Source: Paraneptunicella aestuarii
Lineage (GTDB): Bacteria; Pseudomonadota; Gammaproteobacteria; Enterobacterales; Alteromonadaceae
Reading direction: 5' to 3'
NCBI RefSeq assembly: GCF_019900845.1
Contig: NZ_CP074570.1
Location: 4,030,001-4,094,000 of the forward strand
Length of the DNA: 64,000 nucleotides
The position numbers and the translations under genes were made by a program. Of the stretch, positions 56,373 through 64,000 are shown piece by piece (the first letter of the stretch is position 1; each line of letters starts with the position of its first letter). The notes below the pieces were generated by a model. That model saw only the letters and a program-made list of their open reading frames with translations. It searched no databases and was not told the origin of the DNA.

Positions 56373-56579
56373 AATCACTTTATCTGGCTTCGCGTTGATT
56401 TCAACATCAACCACTGTCTCTTGCCATTTCTCAGGTTCAATTTGCTCCAGAACGATAGATACAACCTTATCAGGGCAATCAAACACTTTAACCATCGTCG
56501 CAGTCATCTCATCAATAAGCACCTTTTTTTCTTCTGGAGAGATATCTGTCGGAAAACACTTAATATTGATATGAGGCAT
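56355..56579 (-). CDS. 4-oxalocrotonate tautomerase-family protein (PptA-like)
   Basis: 74 residues (E. coli PptA 77). MPHINIKCFPTDIS is the N-terminus of the PptA branch; removal of Met leaves the catalytic Pro1. SIVLEQIEPEKWQE is the matching mid-segment. These small trimers or dimers tautomerise keto-enol substrates; the physiological substrate of PptA is unknown. AAGGA lies before the ATG. It faces the HAD gene and may or may not belong to the pigment locus. Confidence 0.88.
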   Translation of the reverse strand: MPHINIKCFPTDISPEEKKVLIDEMTATMVKVFDCPDKVVSIVLEQIEPEKWQETVVDVEINAKPDKVIKQPIY

Positions 56580-56737
56580 AAAAATCCTTTAATTATAATA
56601 GGTTATAAAACAACAAAGGGGTTTCCAGATACAACTATTTTTCTGAAAAACAGCCTGCATTGTATCAACGATAGAAAGAGGGTGTTAATTATTACCTATA
56701 TGATTTTAAAACAAGGAATAGATGGTGTTTATATAGA

Positions 56738-57166
56738 TTATTTCTTATGCAGGCTAATGAGTAGTTCCGCTTCTGCGCGAGGAATGTCGCACTCCTGCAT
56801 AATCTCCTCAATTGATGCACCAGCGGCCACCAATTTATTGGCTTTAGTATATAGAGGGCTACTGGCTTCCTGATGTTCAAACTCAACCTGTCGGTTGGCT
56901 ATCTCAGTTTGTTTATTTTCCAGCGTTCTGATACTGGCTTCCAGTTCCTTGACCCGGTTTCCCAGCCCCAACATACCAGTGCGTATCTCGTGCAACATAT
57001 CTTGCAGTTGATTATAGCCTTTCTCGATACTTGGCTGCCGTTGCTCCAGTTGTTGTAACTTCTGCTGTAATTGCTGACGATTTTGCTCACCACGCAAATA
57101 GAAGAACACAGCCAAAATAATAGCGATGCCCGCAACTAATAGCGAAATGTACTGCATTATCAACAA
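56738..57166 (-). CDS. DUF2802-type membrane-anchored coiled-coil protein
   Basis: 142 residues. One N-terminal membrane span (YISLLVAGIAIILAVFFYL), a coiled coil rich in Gln/Glu (about 25-100), and a C-terminal helical motif (LVAAGASIEEIMQECDIPRAEAELLI) typical of DUF2802. TTG 57166 has AGAGG eight bases upstream; ATG 57157 is the alternative. Such genes commonly follow cheW in polar-flagellate gammaproteobacteria, so a role in the polar chemotaxis/flagellar system is likely but undefined. Confidence 0.82.
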   Translation of the reverse strand: MLIMQYISLLVAGIAIILAVFFYLRGEQNRQQLQQKLQQLEQRQPSIEKGYNQLQDMLHEIRTGMLGLGNRVKELEASIRTLENKQTEIANRQVEFEHQEASSPLYTKANKLVAAGASIEEIMQECDIPRAEAELLISLHKK

Positions 57167-57344
57167 GTAAGAAGCCTCTTATGAGATGTTAACTCTGCCA
57201 GTATAGCCCGAACAGAATAAAGAATGCTGCATTTATTAGCAAAATGGAAAGGATTAAATGTCAAATTAAGACTGGCAGACGATATCAGGGATTGACTCCC
57301 TAAATACACATACAAGTGAAGGGCGCTTACGGCACCCTTTAAAC

Positions 57345-57381
57345 GAGAAAAGAAAGCTCCCGTCAGGAAAGTGCGAGAGCT
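57345..57381 (-). terminator. Terminator of the chemotaxis operon after cheW
   Basis: On the minus strand AGCTCTCG (57374-57381) pairs with CGGGAGCT (57355-57362), one T-G pair, followed by TTCTTTTC. It lies eight bases after the cheW stop. A second hairpin, AAGGGTGC/GCGCCCTT at 57319-57339, follows as a backup. DUF2802 therefore may need its own promoter. Confidence 0.65.
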
Positions 57382-57388
57382 CAAATGA

Positions 57389-57877
57389 TTATATTTTGGA
57401 GATTTCGTCCCACTCATCATCAGTGAGCAATTTATTCAAATCCACCAAAATTAATAGCTCGCCATCACGATTAGAAACGCCCTGGATAAATTTAGCGCTT
57501 TCTTCAGTGCCCACATTCGGCGCACTATCGATTTCGGATGTTTTCAGATAGACAACTTCAGCTACGCTATCAACCAAAATACCGACAACCTGTTCATCTG
57601 ACTCAATAATAACGATACGAGTATTATCAGTAGTTTCAGCTGACGGCAAACCAAAACGAGAGCGAGTATCAATAACCGTAACCACGTTACCGCGCAGGTT
57701 GATAATACCCAACACATAATCTGGTGCTCCCGGTACAGGCGCAATTTCAGTGTATCTCAATACTTCCTGCACCTGCATAACATTAATGCCATAGGTTTCG
57801 TCACCAAGGCGATAAGTCACCCATTGCAGGACTTCATCATTTACATCTTCAGCAGTGTTAGTTCTTTCATCACTCAT
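57389..57877 (-). CDS. cheW: Chemotaxis coupling protein CheW
   Basis: Links chemoreceptors to CheA in the signalling array. 162 residues (E. coli 167). After an acidic tail the CheW fold begins at LQWVTYRLGDETYGINVMQVQEVL; GIINLRGNVVTVIDTR and LVDSVAEVV are the canonical motifs. It follows parP by 23 bases and ends the main chemotaxis transcript. Confidence 0.96.
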   Translation of the reverse strand: MSDERTNTAEDVNDEVLQWVTYRLGDETYGINVMQVQEVLRYTEIAPVPGAPDYVLGIINLRGNVVTVIDTRSRFGLPSAETTDNTRIVIIESDEQVVGILVDSVAEVVYLKTSEIDSAPNVGTEESAKFIQGVSNRDGELLILVDLNKLLTDDEWDEISKI

Positions 57878-57900
57878 GAAATGCGCTCCATTAGATCGCT

Positions 57901-58719
57901 TTATTGTTCGTTACTTGTGAGCCCTTTATCAAGCATATCAATTAATTGGGTAATATCGAGCAAAGCACACATCTTTTCTTTTACCATGCCGGCAAGCCAG
58001 GGTCTTTTCCCCCTTTCTTCACGCCATTTAACGTCATCCGGACTTAAGGTAACCGTGTTAATCAGTGTTTCACAAGTCAATCCCCAACGGCTCTCACCTA
58101 GCATTATAAGATATTGATAATTTAATGATTCTGCCAGTTTTTCGTTGTACTTTTCTGGCATTACCCATTTTGCTGTATCGACCGTATTCAATTTTTCTTC
58201 ACGATGCAACATAATCCCCATAAACCAGCTCGGTTTTCCGAACAAGGGGCTTGGTTCTTCCAGATTATGTATACCGCCCAGCTGAATGAGAGGAACAGCA
58301 AGAGTTAAACCAGCAACTTCAAAGAACAATGCCTGGAATCGACCGCCTTTTAGTATCTCCAAACTATCAATGGATGTTTCTACTTTCTCCGGCAATTCCA
58401 GTTCTGGCAATATTTCAGCTATTGGAGCAGAAATAGTTCTAGAAGCAGGTGTCGATACGGGCTCTGGTGTCTTTTCCTCTGGAATTTTCACCCGCGGCGC
58501 TTTTACTTCAACTGCAGGTGGTACATCTACAACTTCTTCAACCATCACTTCTTCAGCAATGATCTCCACAACAGGTTCTGGTGCTTTAGGTTCAACCTTT
58601 TCCAGCAATCGAGCAACAGATTCACGCTGAACCTGATCTTTAACAAAAGGTTCATCTGTCAGCAAGGCTGACAAATATTCTTCCATCACATCTTCATTTG
58701 CAAATGATCCGTTGTTCAT
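57901..58719 (-). CDS. parP: CheW-domain protein of ParP type (polar array localisation)
   Basis: 272 residues. The N-terminal half (about 1-125) is Pro/Glu/Val-rich and disordered (EPKAPEPVVEIIAEEV and similar). The C-terminal half is a divergent CheW-like domain, FFEVAGLTLAVPLIQLGGI, GIMLHREEKLNTVDTAKWV, VKEKMCALLDITQLIDML. In Vibrio, ParP joins CheA arrays to the polar ParC ATPase through this domain. The gene order cheA-cheB-parC-parP-cheW is the same. It overlaps the parC stop by four bases. Confidence 0.88.
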   Translation of the reverse strand: MNNGSFANEDVMEEYLSALLTDEPFVKDQVQRESVARLLEKVEPKAPEPVVEIIAEEVMVEEVVDVPPAVEVKAPRVKIPEEKTPEPVSTPASRTISAPIAEILPELELPEKVETSIDSLEILKGGRFQALFFEVAGLTLAVPLIQLGGIHNLEEPSPLFGKPSWFMGIMLHREEKLNTVDTAKWVMPEKYNEKLAESLNYQYLIMLGESRWGLTCETLINTVTLSPDDVKWREERGKRPWLAGMVKEKMCALLDITQLIDMLDKGLTSNEQ

Positions 58720-59495
58720 AGCGATGGCTCTAATGATTGAATGTAGTTAAGAAGGCTATTGTACGCAAAAACACCTCTGGAGCGAGGGGCGAATACAGAT
58801 GGAGGCGTCTGCGCCTGACTTGCGTCTCTAAAGCGGGTATCAACGGGAATAACACTTGACCACACCGACTTACCATAAGATGTACGCAACTTTTTATAGG
58901 CATCAAGAGCAGCTTTAGTACGCTTATCAAACATTGTGGGTACAATCGTATAGTTAAACTTCTTGTTCTGCGATTTTTCCATGATCACCAGTGTGTGCAT
59001 CATGCGATCCAAACCTTTTAAGGCTAGAAATTCTGTTTGAACCGGAACCAAAATTCGGCTACAGGCAGCTAGAGCATTCACCATCAAAACACCAAGCACT
59101 GGCGGACAATCAATTAATACATAATCAAATTCGTCCTGAATACTTAGCAAAGCTTTACGAAGAACCAACCCCATACCGCCTTTTGTGCCCATCTGTCTAT
59201 CAAGTGTAGCCAGAGCCATAGTGGCGGGCAAAATAAACAAAGAATCGAGCTTGGTAGGGCATAGGCAATCCAGAACTTTGTCTTTAGTTAATGAATCACC
59301 CGATAAAAAGACATCATATACACTACTGGATAGTTCTTCTGAATCAATACCGAAATAATAGCTGAGTGATGCGTGAGGATCAGTATCCACAAGCAATACG
59401 CGCTTACCTCTTTGCGCCAACAGGCCACCCAAAGTTACCGTGGTAGTGGTTTTACCAACTCCCCCTTTTTGGTTAGCAACCGCCCAAATGATCAC
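58716..59495 (-). CDS. parC: ParA-family ATPase of ParC type (polar positioning of chemotaxis arrays)
   Basis: 259 residues. Deviant Walker A KGGVGKT at 10-16, then LLVDTDPHASLSYYFG and DYVLIDCPPVLGVL. The family positions protein or DNA cargo on membranes or nucleoid; the version encoded between cheB and a ParP-type gene directs chemotaxis arrays to the cell pole in Vibrio. No parB or parS lies next to it, which argues against chromosome partition. It is distinct from topoisomerase IV subunit ParC, which shares the name. Confidence 0.9.
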   Translation of the reverse strand: MIIWAVANQKGGVGKTTTTVTLGGLLAQRGKRVLLVDTDPHASLSYYFGIDSEELSSSVYDVFLSGDSLTKDKVLDCLCPTKLDSLFILPATMALATLDRQMGTKGGMGLVLRKALLSIQDEFDYVLIDCPPVLGVLMVNALAACSRILVPVQTEFLALKGLDRMMHTLVIMEKSQNKKFNYTIVPTMFDKRTKAALDAYKKLRTSYGKSVWSSVIPVDTRFRDASQAQTPPSVFAPRSRGVFAYNSLLNYIQSLEPSL

Positions 59496-59538
59496 AAATT
59501 TGCCTTCTACCTTAAATTAAGAATATTATTCCGAGATA

Positions 59539-60642
59539 TTACATCTCTCTTTTAATGGAATCAGCCATTTCAGACAAGGCTATGCTACGCTCAGCAATAT
59601 TAGCCTTGGCGACAGCTTGGGGCATCCCATAAACCACACAGGATTGCTCATCTTGAGCCCAAATCCTGGCTCCTTTATCCTTCAATTTTCGACACCCTTC
59701 TCGTCCATCAGCCCCCATTCCAGTCAGTATAATACCCAAGACATCTCCACCATAAACATCCGCTAAAGAATCGAAAGTCAGGTCAACGCTGGGTTTGTAC
59801 GTCATACTATCATGGATGTTGGAATCCGTAATGCTGATTCTGGGATTGGAAGGCGTCCCTTTTACCAACATCTGTTTTCCTCCAGGAGCAAGATAAGCAA
59901 CCCCCGGGCGTAATACATCACCATCAGCAGCTTCTTTCACTTTAATCTGACACATTTGGTTCAAACGCTCAGCAAATGCCGATGTGAACGTACCCGGCAT
60001 GTGTTGCACTAATATAATAGGATATGAAAAAGTCGCAGGAATTTCAGTCAAAATAGTTTGTAAGGCAACTGGGCCACCCGTCGATGTACCAATCGCTAAC
60101 AGCTGATAACGCTTATGGCGGCTGGAAAAAATATCTCGTCCTGTATCAGCCAAACTGTCAGAACGAATGAATGTTCGGGTTGCCTTGGTCTTGCCCGGAG
60201 TAAATGCCAACTCGGGCGCTCGCCTGAATCGACCAATAGTACCTTTGCGTAAACCTAAAGCTCTGACACGCGATTGCAGCAGTTCAATAACTTCTTTACG
60301 GTCTCGGGCAATGTCCTCAAACTTTTTAGGCAGAAAGTCCAAAGCTCCAGCTTCAAGTGCATCTAACGTAGCTTGAGCACCTTCGTAGGTCAGCGAGGAA
60401 AACATAATGATGGGAACCGGATGTTGATTCATTATTTCCTTAACAGCCGTAATTCCATCCATTATCGGCATTTCAACATCCATAGTAATGACGTCAGGAT
60501 CAAGCTCCCGCACCATCTGAACGGCTTCTTGACCGTTTTTAGCTTCACCGACAACTTCTAACTTTGGATCCTGCTCCAAAATCTCTCGAACTCGTCTTCG
60601 AAAGAAAGTGGAATCATCAACGACCAACACCTTATAAGGCAT
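59539..60642 (-). CDS. cheB: Chemotaxis response regulator protein-glutamate methylesterase CheB
   Basis: Removes methyl groups from chemoreceptor glutamates, allowing adaptation. 367 residues (E. coli 349). Receiver domain about 1-125 ([31 protein letters not shown]), a linker of about 60 residues, then the methylesterase domain with catalytic Ser in [11 protein letters not shown], His in [16 protein letters not shown] and Asp in GMGADGREG. It is separated from cheA by an unusually long 392-base gap. Confidence 0.96.
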   Translation of the reverse strand: MPYKVLVVDDSTFFRRRVREILEQDPKLEVVGEAKNGQEAVQMVRELDPDVITMDVEMPIMDGITAVKEIMNQHPVPIIMFSSLTYEGAQATLDALEAGALDFLPKKFEDIARDRKEVIELLQSRVRALGLRKGTIGRFRRAPELAFTPGKTKATRTFIRSDSLADTGRDIFSSRHKRYQLLAIGTSTGGPVALQTILTEIPATFSYPIILVQHMPGTFTSAFAERLNQMCQIKVKEAADGDVLRPGVAYLAPGGKQMLVKGTPSNPRISITDSNIHDSMTYKPSVDLTFDSLADVYGGDVLGIILTGMGADGREGCRKLKDKGARIWAQDEQSCVVYGMPQAVAKANIAERSIALSEMADSIKREM

Positions 60643-61034
60643 TATACAAATCTCTTATTTTTCAAAAGGTACTCGCAACAATGTGAGTATCTGAATAATT
60701 CATTTTAAGGGAAACACGGGAATAATCTTTCAATCCGGCTAGTCCCAACTGCGAATTTGACATCAGCCAACTGTGAGCTCTTATACAAGATTTAGAGATA
60801 ACCCTATCTCAAGTGTAGTCAACTAAACTCAAAGGAAACAATTTAAATTGAAGATAGCAATTCAGCTTCGAATGAAACCAAAAATGAGTTCCTACAGTTC
60901 CCTTGCTGTTTAGCGACATCATTCACAGTCCTGACTGCAACTACTTGGAACCATTAAGAAAATAGCTCCCTGAACCATACGTATTTCCCGACAAATTCAT
61001 GCCGGGAAATGCGAGGTATGTAAACCAACAAGCC
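60643..61034 (-). other. Long gap between cheA and cheB
   Basis: 392 bases with no credible gene. Just upstream of cheB a hairpin (GTACTCGC/GTGAGTAT type, about 60669-60690) lies in the leader. Near cheA a perfect 8-bp inverted repeat ATTTCCCG (60983-60990) / CGGGAAAT (61003-61010) follows the cheA stop but lacks a T-run. A separate promoter for cheB and downstream genes is likely here, though none is clear by eye. Confidence 0.5.
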
Positions 61035-63281
61035 TTATTTCAGGGCTTTTTTAGCGTACCTTTTCAATAAGCTTGGTATATCCAATATCAAAGCAATTCC
61101 ACCGTCACTGGTAATTGTCGCACCAGCCATGCCAGGAGTACCTTGTAATAGTTCATCAAGCGGTTTAATAACCACTTCTTCCTGTCCAATAAGAGCATCA
61201 ACAACGAAACCGACTTGCAATGTACCCATTTGAACAACAACAACATGCCCTTTGGCACGTTCAATAGTGCCAGGCTTACGGCGCAACCATTCTCGCAAGT
61301 AGAATAGCGGTATCGCTTTTGAACGAACAATCATGGTTAGCTGTCCGTCAACAGTATTGGTTTTGCTCAAATCGACATTCAAAATTTCATTGACTGAACT
61401 CAATGGCAACGCGAAGGTTTGTCCACCGACAATAATCATCAATGTTGGCAAAATAGCCAGTGTGAGTGGAACCTTGATTTCAAGTCTGGTGCCCACTCCC
61501 ATTTGAGAATGGATATTGATCGAGCCGTTTAACTGATTAATTTTGGTCTTAACAACATCCATACCCACGCCTCGACCAGAGATATCGGATATCTCGGTTT
61601 TGGTCGAAAAGCCGGGGGCAAAAATCAAATTGAACGCTTCAATATCAGACATACGAGCGGCTGCATCTACGTCTAAGACGCCACGAGCAATCGCAATACT
61701 CTTTAATTTCTCAGGATCCATACCCTTACCATCATCTTCAATGGTTAGTAATATATGATCCCCTTCCTGAGCTGCCGCCAATTTGACAGTACCGGTACGA
61801 GGCTTACCGGAAGCAGCACGCTCATCGGGCATTTCAATACCGTGGTCAACAGAGTTACGCACCAGGTGAACCAATGGATCAGCCAATGCCTCGACCAGGT
61901 TTTTATCTAAATCGGTTTCTTCACCTTCCAGCTCAAGAACAATTTCTTTCTTCAAGCTGCGAGCCAAATCTCGAACAACACGAGGGAAACGACCAAATAC
62001 CTTCTTGATCGGTTGCATACGAGTTTTCATGACAGCTCCTTGCAAATCCCCGGTAACTACATCCAGGTTTGCAATGGCCTTGCCCATATTCTCGTCATTA
62101 ATATTAATACCTAGGCTTAACAGGCGGTTACGCACCAACACCAGCTCACCAACCATATTCATAATCTGGTCAAGGCGCTTGGTGTCTACACGAACCGTTG
62201 TTTCAGCTTGAGGAGGTGGCGCGGCGCCTTTCTTGTCATCCTTCTTAGGTCCAGTAGCAGGTGCTGATGCAGCTGGACTAGCAGCGGCGATACTTTGAGT
62301 AGCCTTCACTTTATCAGGTTCTGACTTACTTTCAGGCGCTTTTACAGGCTCAGCTTTAGGAGCTGCGGGCTTATCCTTGGGCTTGGTTTCAGAAGGCTTC
62401 TCAGATTTAGGCTGAGAGGGTGCTGTGACACTTGGACCTTTACCTTGACCATGAAGTTGATCCAGTAAAGCTTCAAATTCATCGTCAGTAATATCTTCGT
62501 CTTCACCAGTGGAAGACGCTACAGGAGCAGGTTTAACTTTGACTGGCTCAGGAGCCTCATCGTCCTCGGAACCGAACTTGCCCTTACCATGTAATTGATC
62601 CAATAACGCTTCGAATTCGTCATCGGTAATATCTTCATCGACATGACCTTTAGGGGAAGGGCCTTTTTTACCAGCCTCTTCATCCTTACCTGGGGCACCG
62701 TTAGGTCCATGAAGTTCGTCTAATAGTTTCTCAAATTCATCTTCGGAAATTTCGTCAATACCGCCATCACGACTATCAGAAGAGTCATCATCTTCACCAA
62801 ATAAATCAAGCCCCAGATCGTCATCATCAACATCAGGAACTATAGGTGATGATGCAGGCTCTGGCGCAACAGAAACTTCTTCATCCTTGCTTTGAGGTTG
62901 ACTCAATCTATGCAGGGTTTCCAACAATTCAGGAGACGCGGGTTGTAAAGGCTCTCTGGATTTGACACTTTGGAACATTTCAACAACAACATCTGTTGCC
63001 TGCAGAATGACATCCATTAATTCAGGAGTTAGCTTGCGCTGTCCATTACGCATTACGTCAAAAACGTTCTCTGCGCCGTGACAAACATCTACCAGTTCAG
63101 TCAGCGATAAGAAACCCGCCCCACCTTTTACAGTGTGATAGCCACGGAATATCGCATTCAACAAATCTGAATCTTCGGGATTATTTTCCAGATCGACGAG
63201 TTGTTCTTGTAGTTGCTCCAGAATCTCTCCGGCCTCGACCAAAAAGTCCTGAAGGATATCCTCGTCCAAGTCAAACGACAT
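61035..63281 (-). CDS. cheA: Chemotaxis histidine kinase CheA with triple LID-type motifs
   Basis: 748 residues (E. coli 654). The Hpt domain (about 1-110) has phospho-acceptor H49 in FRGYHTVKGGAG. Residues 130-360 are a long acidic and then Ala/Pro/Lys-rich linker. It carries three 15-residue motifs at 178-192, 218-232 and 264-278, of the form ITDDEFEALLDQLHG. In Vibrio the corresponding LID region of CheA binds ParP. The dimerisation helices, ATP-binding domain (LVRNSVDHGIE, DDGKGMD, GRGVGMDVV) and C-terminal CheW-like regulatory domain follow. No separate CheY-binding P2 domain is obvious. It lies 13 bases after cheZ. Confidence 0.96.
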   Translation of the reverse strand: MSFDLDEDILQDFLVEAGEILEQLQEQLVDLENNPEDSDLLNAIFRGYHTVKGGAGFLSLTELVDVCHGAENVFDVMRNGQRKLTPELMDVILQATDVVVEMFQSVKSREPLQPASPELLETLHRLSQPQSKDEEVSVAPEPASSPIVPDVDDDDLGLDLFGEDDDSSDSRDGGIDEISEDEFEKLLDELHGPNGAPGKDEEAGKKGPSPKGHVDEDITDDEFEALLDQLHGKGKFGSEDDEAPEPVKVKPAPVASSTGEDEDITDDEFEALLDQLHGQGKGPSVTAPSQPKSEKPSETKPKDKPAAPKAEPVKAPESKSEPDKVKATQSIAAASPAASAPATGPKKDDKKGAAPPPQAETTVRVDTKRLDQIMNMVGELVLVRNRLLSLGININDENMGKAIANLDVVTGDLQGAVMKTRMQPIKKVFGRFPRVVRDLARSLKKEIVLELEGEETDLDKNLVEALADPLVHLVRNSVDHGIEMPDERAASGKPRTGTVKLAAAQEGDHILLTIEDDGKGMDPEKLKSIAIARGVLDVDAAARMSDIEAFNLIFAPGFSTKTEISDISGRGVGMDVVKTKINQLNGSINIHSQMGVGTRLEIKVPLTLAILPTLMIIVGGQTFALPLSSVNEILNVDLSKTNTVDGQLTMIVRSKAIPLFYLREWLRRKPGTIERAKGHVVVVQMGTLQVGFVVDALIGQEEVVIKPLDELLQGTPGMAGATITSDGGIALILDIPSLLKRYAKKALK
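62448..62750 (-). repeat. Three coding repeats in the cheA linker
   Basis: The motifs are encoded at 62706-62750, 62586-62630 and 62448-62492. The second and third give identical protein (ITDDEFEALLDQLHG) with many synonymous differences; the first is diverged (ISEDEFEKLLDELHG). Spacers of about 25-31 residues are low-complexity. Confidence 0.85.
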
Positions 63282-63294
63282 ATATCAGTTCCCC

Positions 63295-64000
63295 CTAGAA
63301 ACCCAAGCTTGAAAGAAGATCGTCAACATCATCCTGACCAGTCACAACATCATCTCGGCTTTCGGCGTCAATAATAGGACCTTCAGGAGATTGGGCTGCT
63401 TTCTCTCTCTTTTCTTTTTTAGAGGTTTCACTCACCTCTGGCTCACCGAACACTTTTAATACGTTAACCAGGCTGTCTTCAACTTCCTTCACCAACTCAA
63501 TAACTCGGCGAATGACCTGACCGGTTAAGTCCTGATAGCCTTGAGCCATCAACACTTCAGTTAGCAAGCCTGTTAATTGGGAAGAGTCATTACTGGACTC
63601 TTCCAGAAACTTATCAACACTATGGCATAATGCTTTAAATTCACCCAATTCCAATTGGCGAGACATGAGTTTCTTCCATTGGGGAAGAATACCATTAATA
63701 TCAGCGCACATTTTCTCGGCAATGGGCATACTACTTTCAACAGCATCCATGGTTTGGTTCGCTGCCTGCTCGGTAGTTTCAATAACATAGTTTAGACGAG
63801 ACTGAGCATCGGGAATGTCTTCTGTCGCCAAGTCAGCAATTCGAGAATCAATGTTGAAACTATTCAATGAATCGTGCAACTGGCGTGTCAATTTTCCGAC
63901 TTCCGCAAACAATTCCATGGAATCCTGAATTTTAGTCGCTTCCAACAAGGCGGTGGCGGCATCGTTGTCGCCAGCTTCCAAAAACTCAACTAATTGTTTG
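63295..64000 (-). CDS. cheZ: Chemotaxis protein phosphatase CheZ, N-terminus beyond the window
   Basis: Dephosphorylates CheY-P. The frame stays open to the right edge (KQLVEFLEAGDND reads in from base 63999), so the true start lies outside. About 235 residues are visible (E. coli CheZ has 214 in total). Key parts: the long helical hairpin, the catalytic region AQGYQDLTGQVIRRVIELV with the Asp and Gln of CheZ (D143 and Q147 in E. coli), an acidic linker, and the C-terminal CheY-binding peptide DDVDDLLSSLGF. It starts the cheZ-cheA-cheB-parC-parP-cheW run seen here. Confidence 0.95.
   Translation of the reverse strand, partial: KQLVEFLEAGDNDAATALLEATKIQDSMELFAEVGKLTRQLHDSLNSFNIDSRIADLATEDIPDAQSRLNYVIETTEQAANQTMDAVESSMPIAEKMCADINGILPQWKKLMSRQLELGEFKALCHSVDKFLEESSNDSSQLTGLLTEVLMAQGYQDLTGQVIRRVIELVKEVEDSLVNVLKVFGEPEVSETSKKEKREKAAQSPEGPIIDAESRDDVVTGQDDVDDLLSSLGF

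Noticed and set aside
58716..59495. Chromosome-partition ParA
   Set aside because: No ParB gene or parS-like sites lie near; the location between cheB and a ParP-type gene fits the chemotaxis-specific ParC.
1..64000. tRNA, rRNA, CRISPR arrays, complete insertion sequences or prophage genes
   Set aside because: No cloverleaf, rRNA segment, regularly spaced repeat array, transposase, integrase or phage structural gene was recognised on either strand by reading.

Overview
The window reads as the chromosome of a flagellated, respiring marine-type gammaproteobacterium. The evidence is a dcw cluster led by mraZ, the blocks mutH/rppH-ptsP-lgt-thyA, ftsB-ispD-ispF-truD-surE-pcm-nlpD-rpoS and rapA-rluA, a complete ccmABCDEFGHI operon, and a polar chemotaxis operon with ParC/ParP-type genes. 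Gene order and protein character suggest the Oceanospirillales/Alteromonadales/Pseudomonadales neighbourhood; I cannot name a genus. No rRNA, tRNA, CRISPR array, intact insertion sequence or prophage was seen.

Layout. 1-3.0 kb: start of the division/cell-wall cluster on the minus strand (mraZ, rsmH, ftsL, partial ftsI) with a recognisable promoter and MraZ operator; glpK diverges from it. 5-8.4 kb: a secreted transglutaminase-fold protein, a response regulator-diguanylate cyclase and a PIN-PhoH ATPase. 8.4-15.7 kb: a MITE-like element, rapA, rluA, a DUF3530-like protein, a small unknown protein and an AmpG-like permease. 15.7-17.7 kb: a two-gene signalling operon (receiver/CheC-like and PAS-GGDEF). 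17.7-23.2 kb: thyA, lgt, ptsP, rppH, mutH. 23.2-26.8 kb: a membrane-bound AraC-type regulator, CYTH-CHAD triphosphatase and YgiM-like SH3 protein. 27.3-30.5 kb: putA without an N-terminal DNA-binding domain. 30.6-37.2 kb: the ftsB to rpoS block. 37.4-39.1 kb: small unknown secreted and membrane proteins. 39.2-47.3 kb: mlaA and the whole ccm operon. 47.5-49.8 kb: fliK and a free-standing FlhB C-terminal domain. 49.8-56.6 kb: an accessory pigment locus. 56.7-64.0 kb: the chemotaxis operon cheZ-cheA-cheB-parC-parP-cheW-DUF2802.

The most notable content is the accessory locus at about 49.8-56.6 kb. It holds a single-module non-ribosomal peptide synthetase of 1298 residues with order adenylation - inserted oxidase - thiolation - thioesterase. 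This is the architecture of indigoidine (blue pigment) synthetases, and the adenylation pocket residues resemble a glutamine code. Divergent from it are a DMT-type transporter and a HAD phosphatase that may play the part of IndB, then a tautomerase facing back. The locus separates DUF2802 from fhlB/fliK/ccm genes that I would expect to be neighbours, and a MITE-like element lies at the 3' end of the synthetase. A second, diverged copy of the element lies between phoH and rapA.

A second theme is polar organisation of chemotaxis: ParC, ParP and a CheA whose linker carries three copies of a 15-residue acidic motif, likely the ParP-binding region. Two diguanylate cyclases and a CheC-like receiver add to the signalling content.
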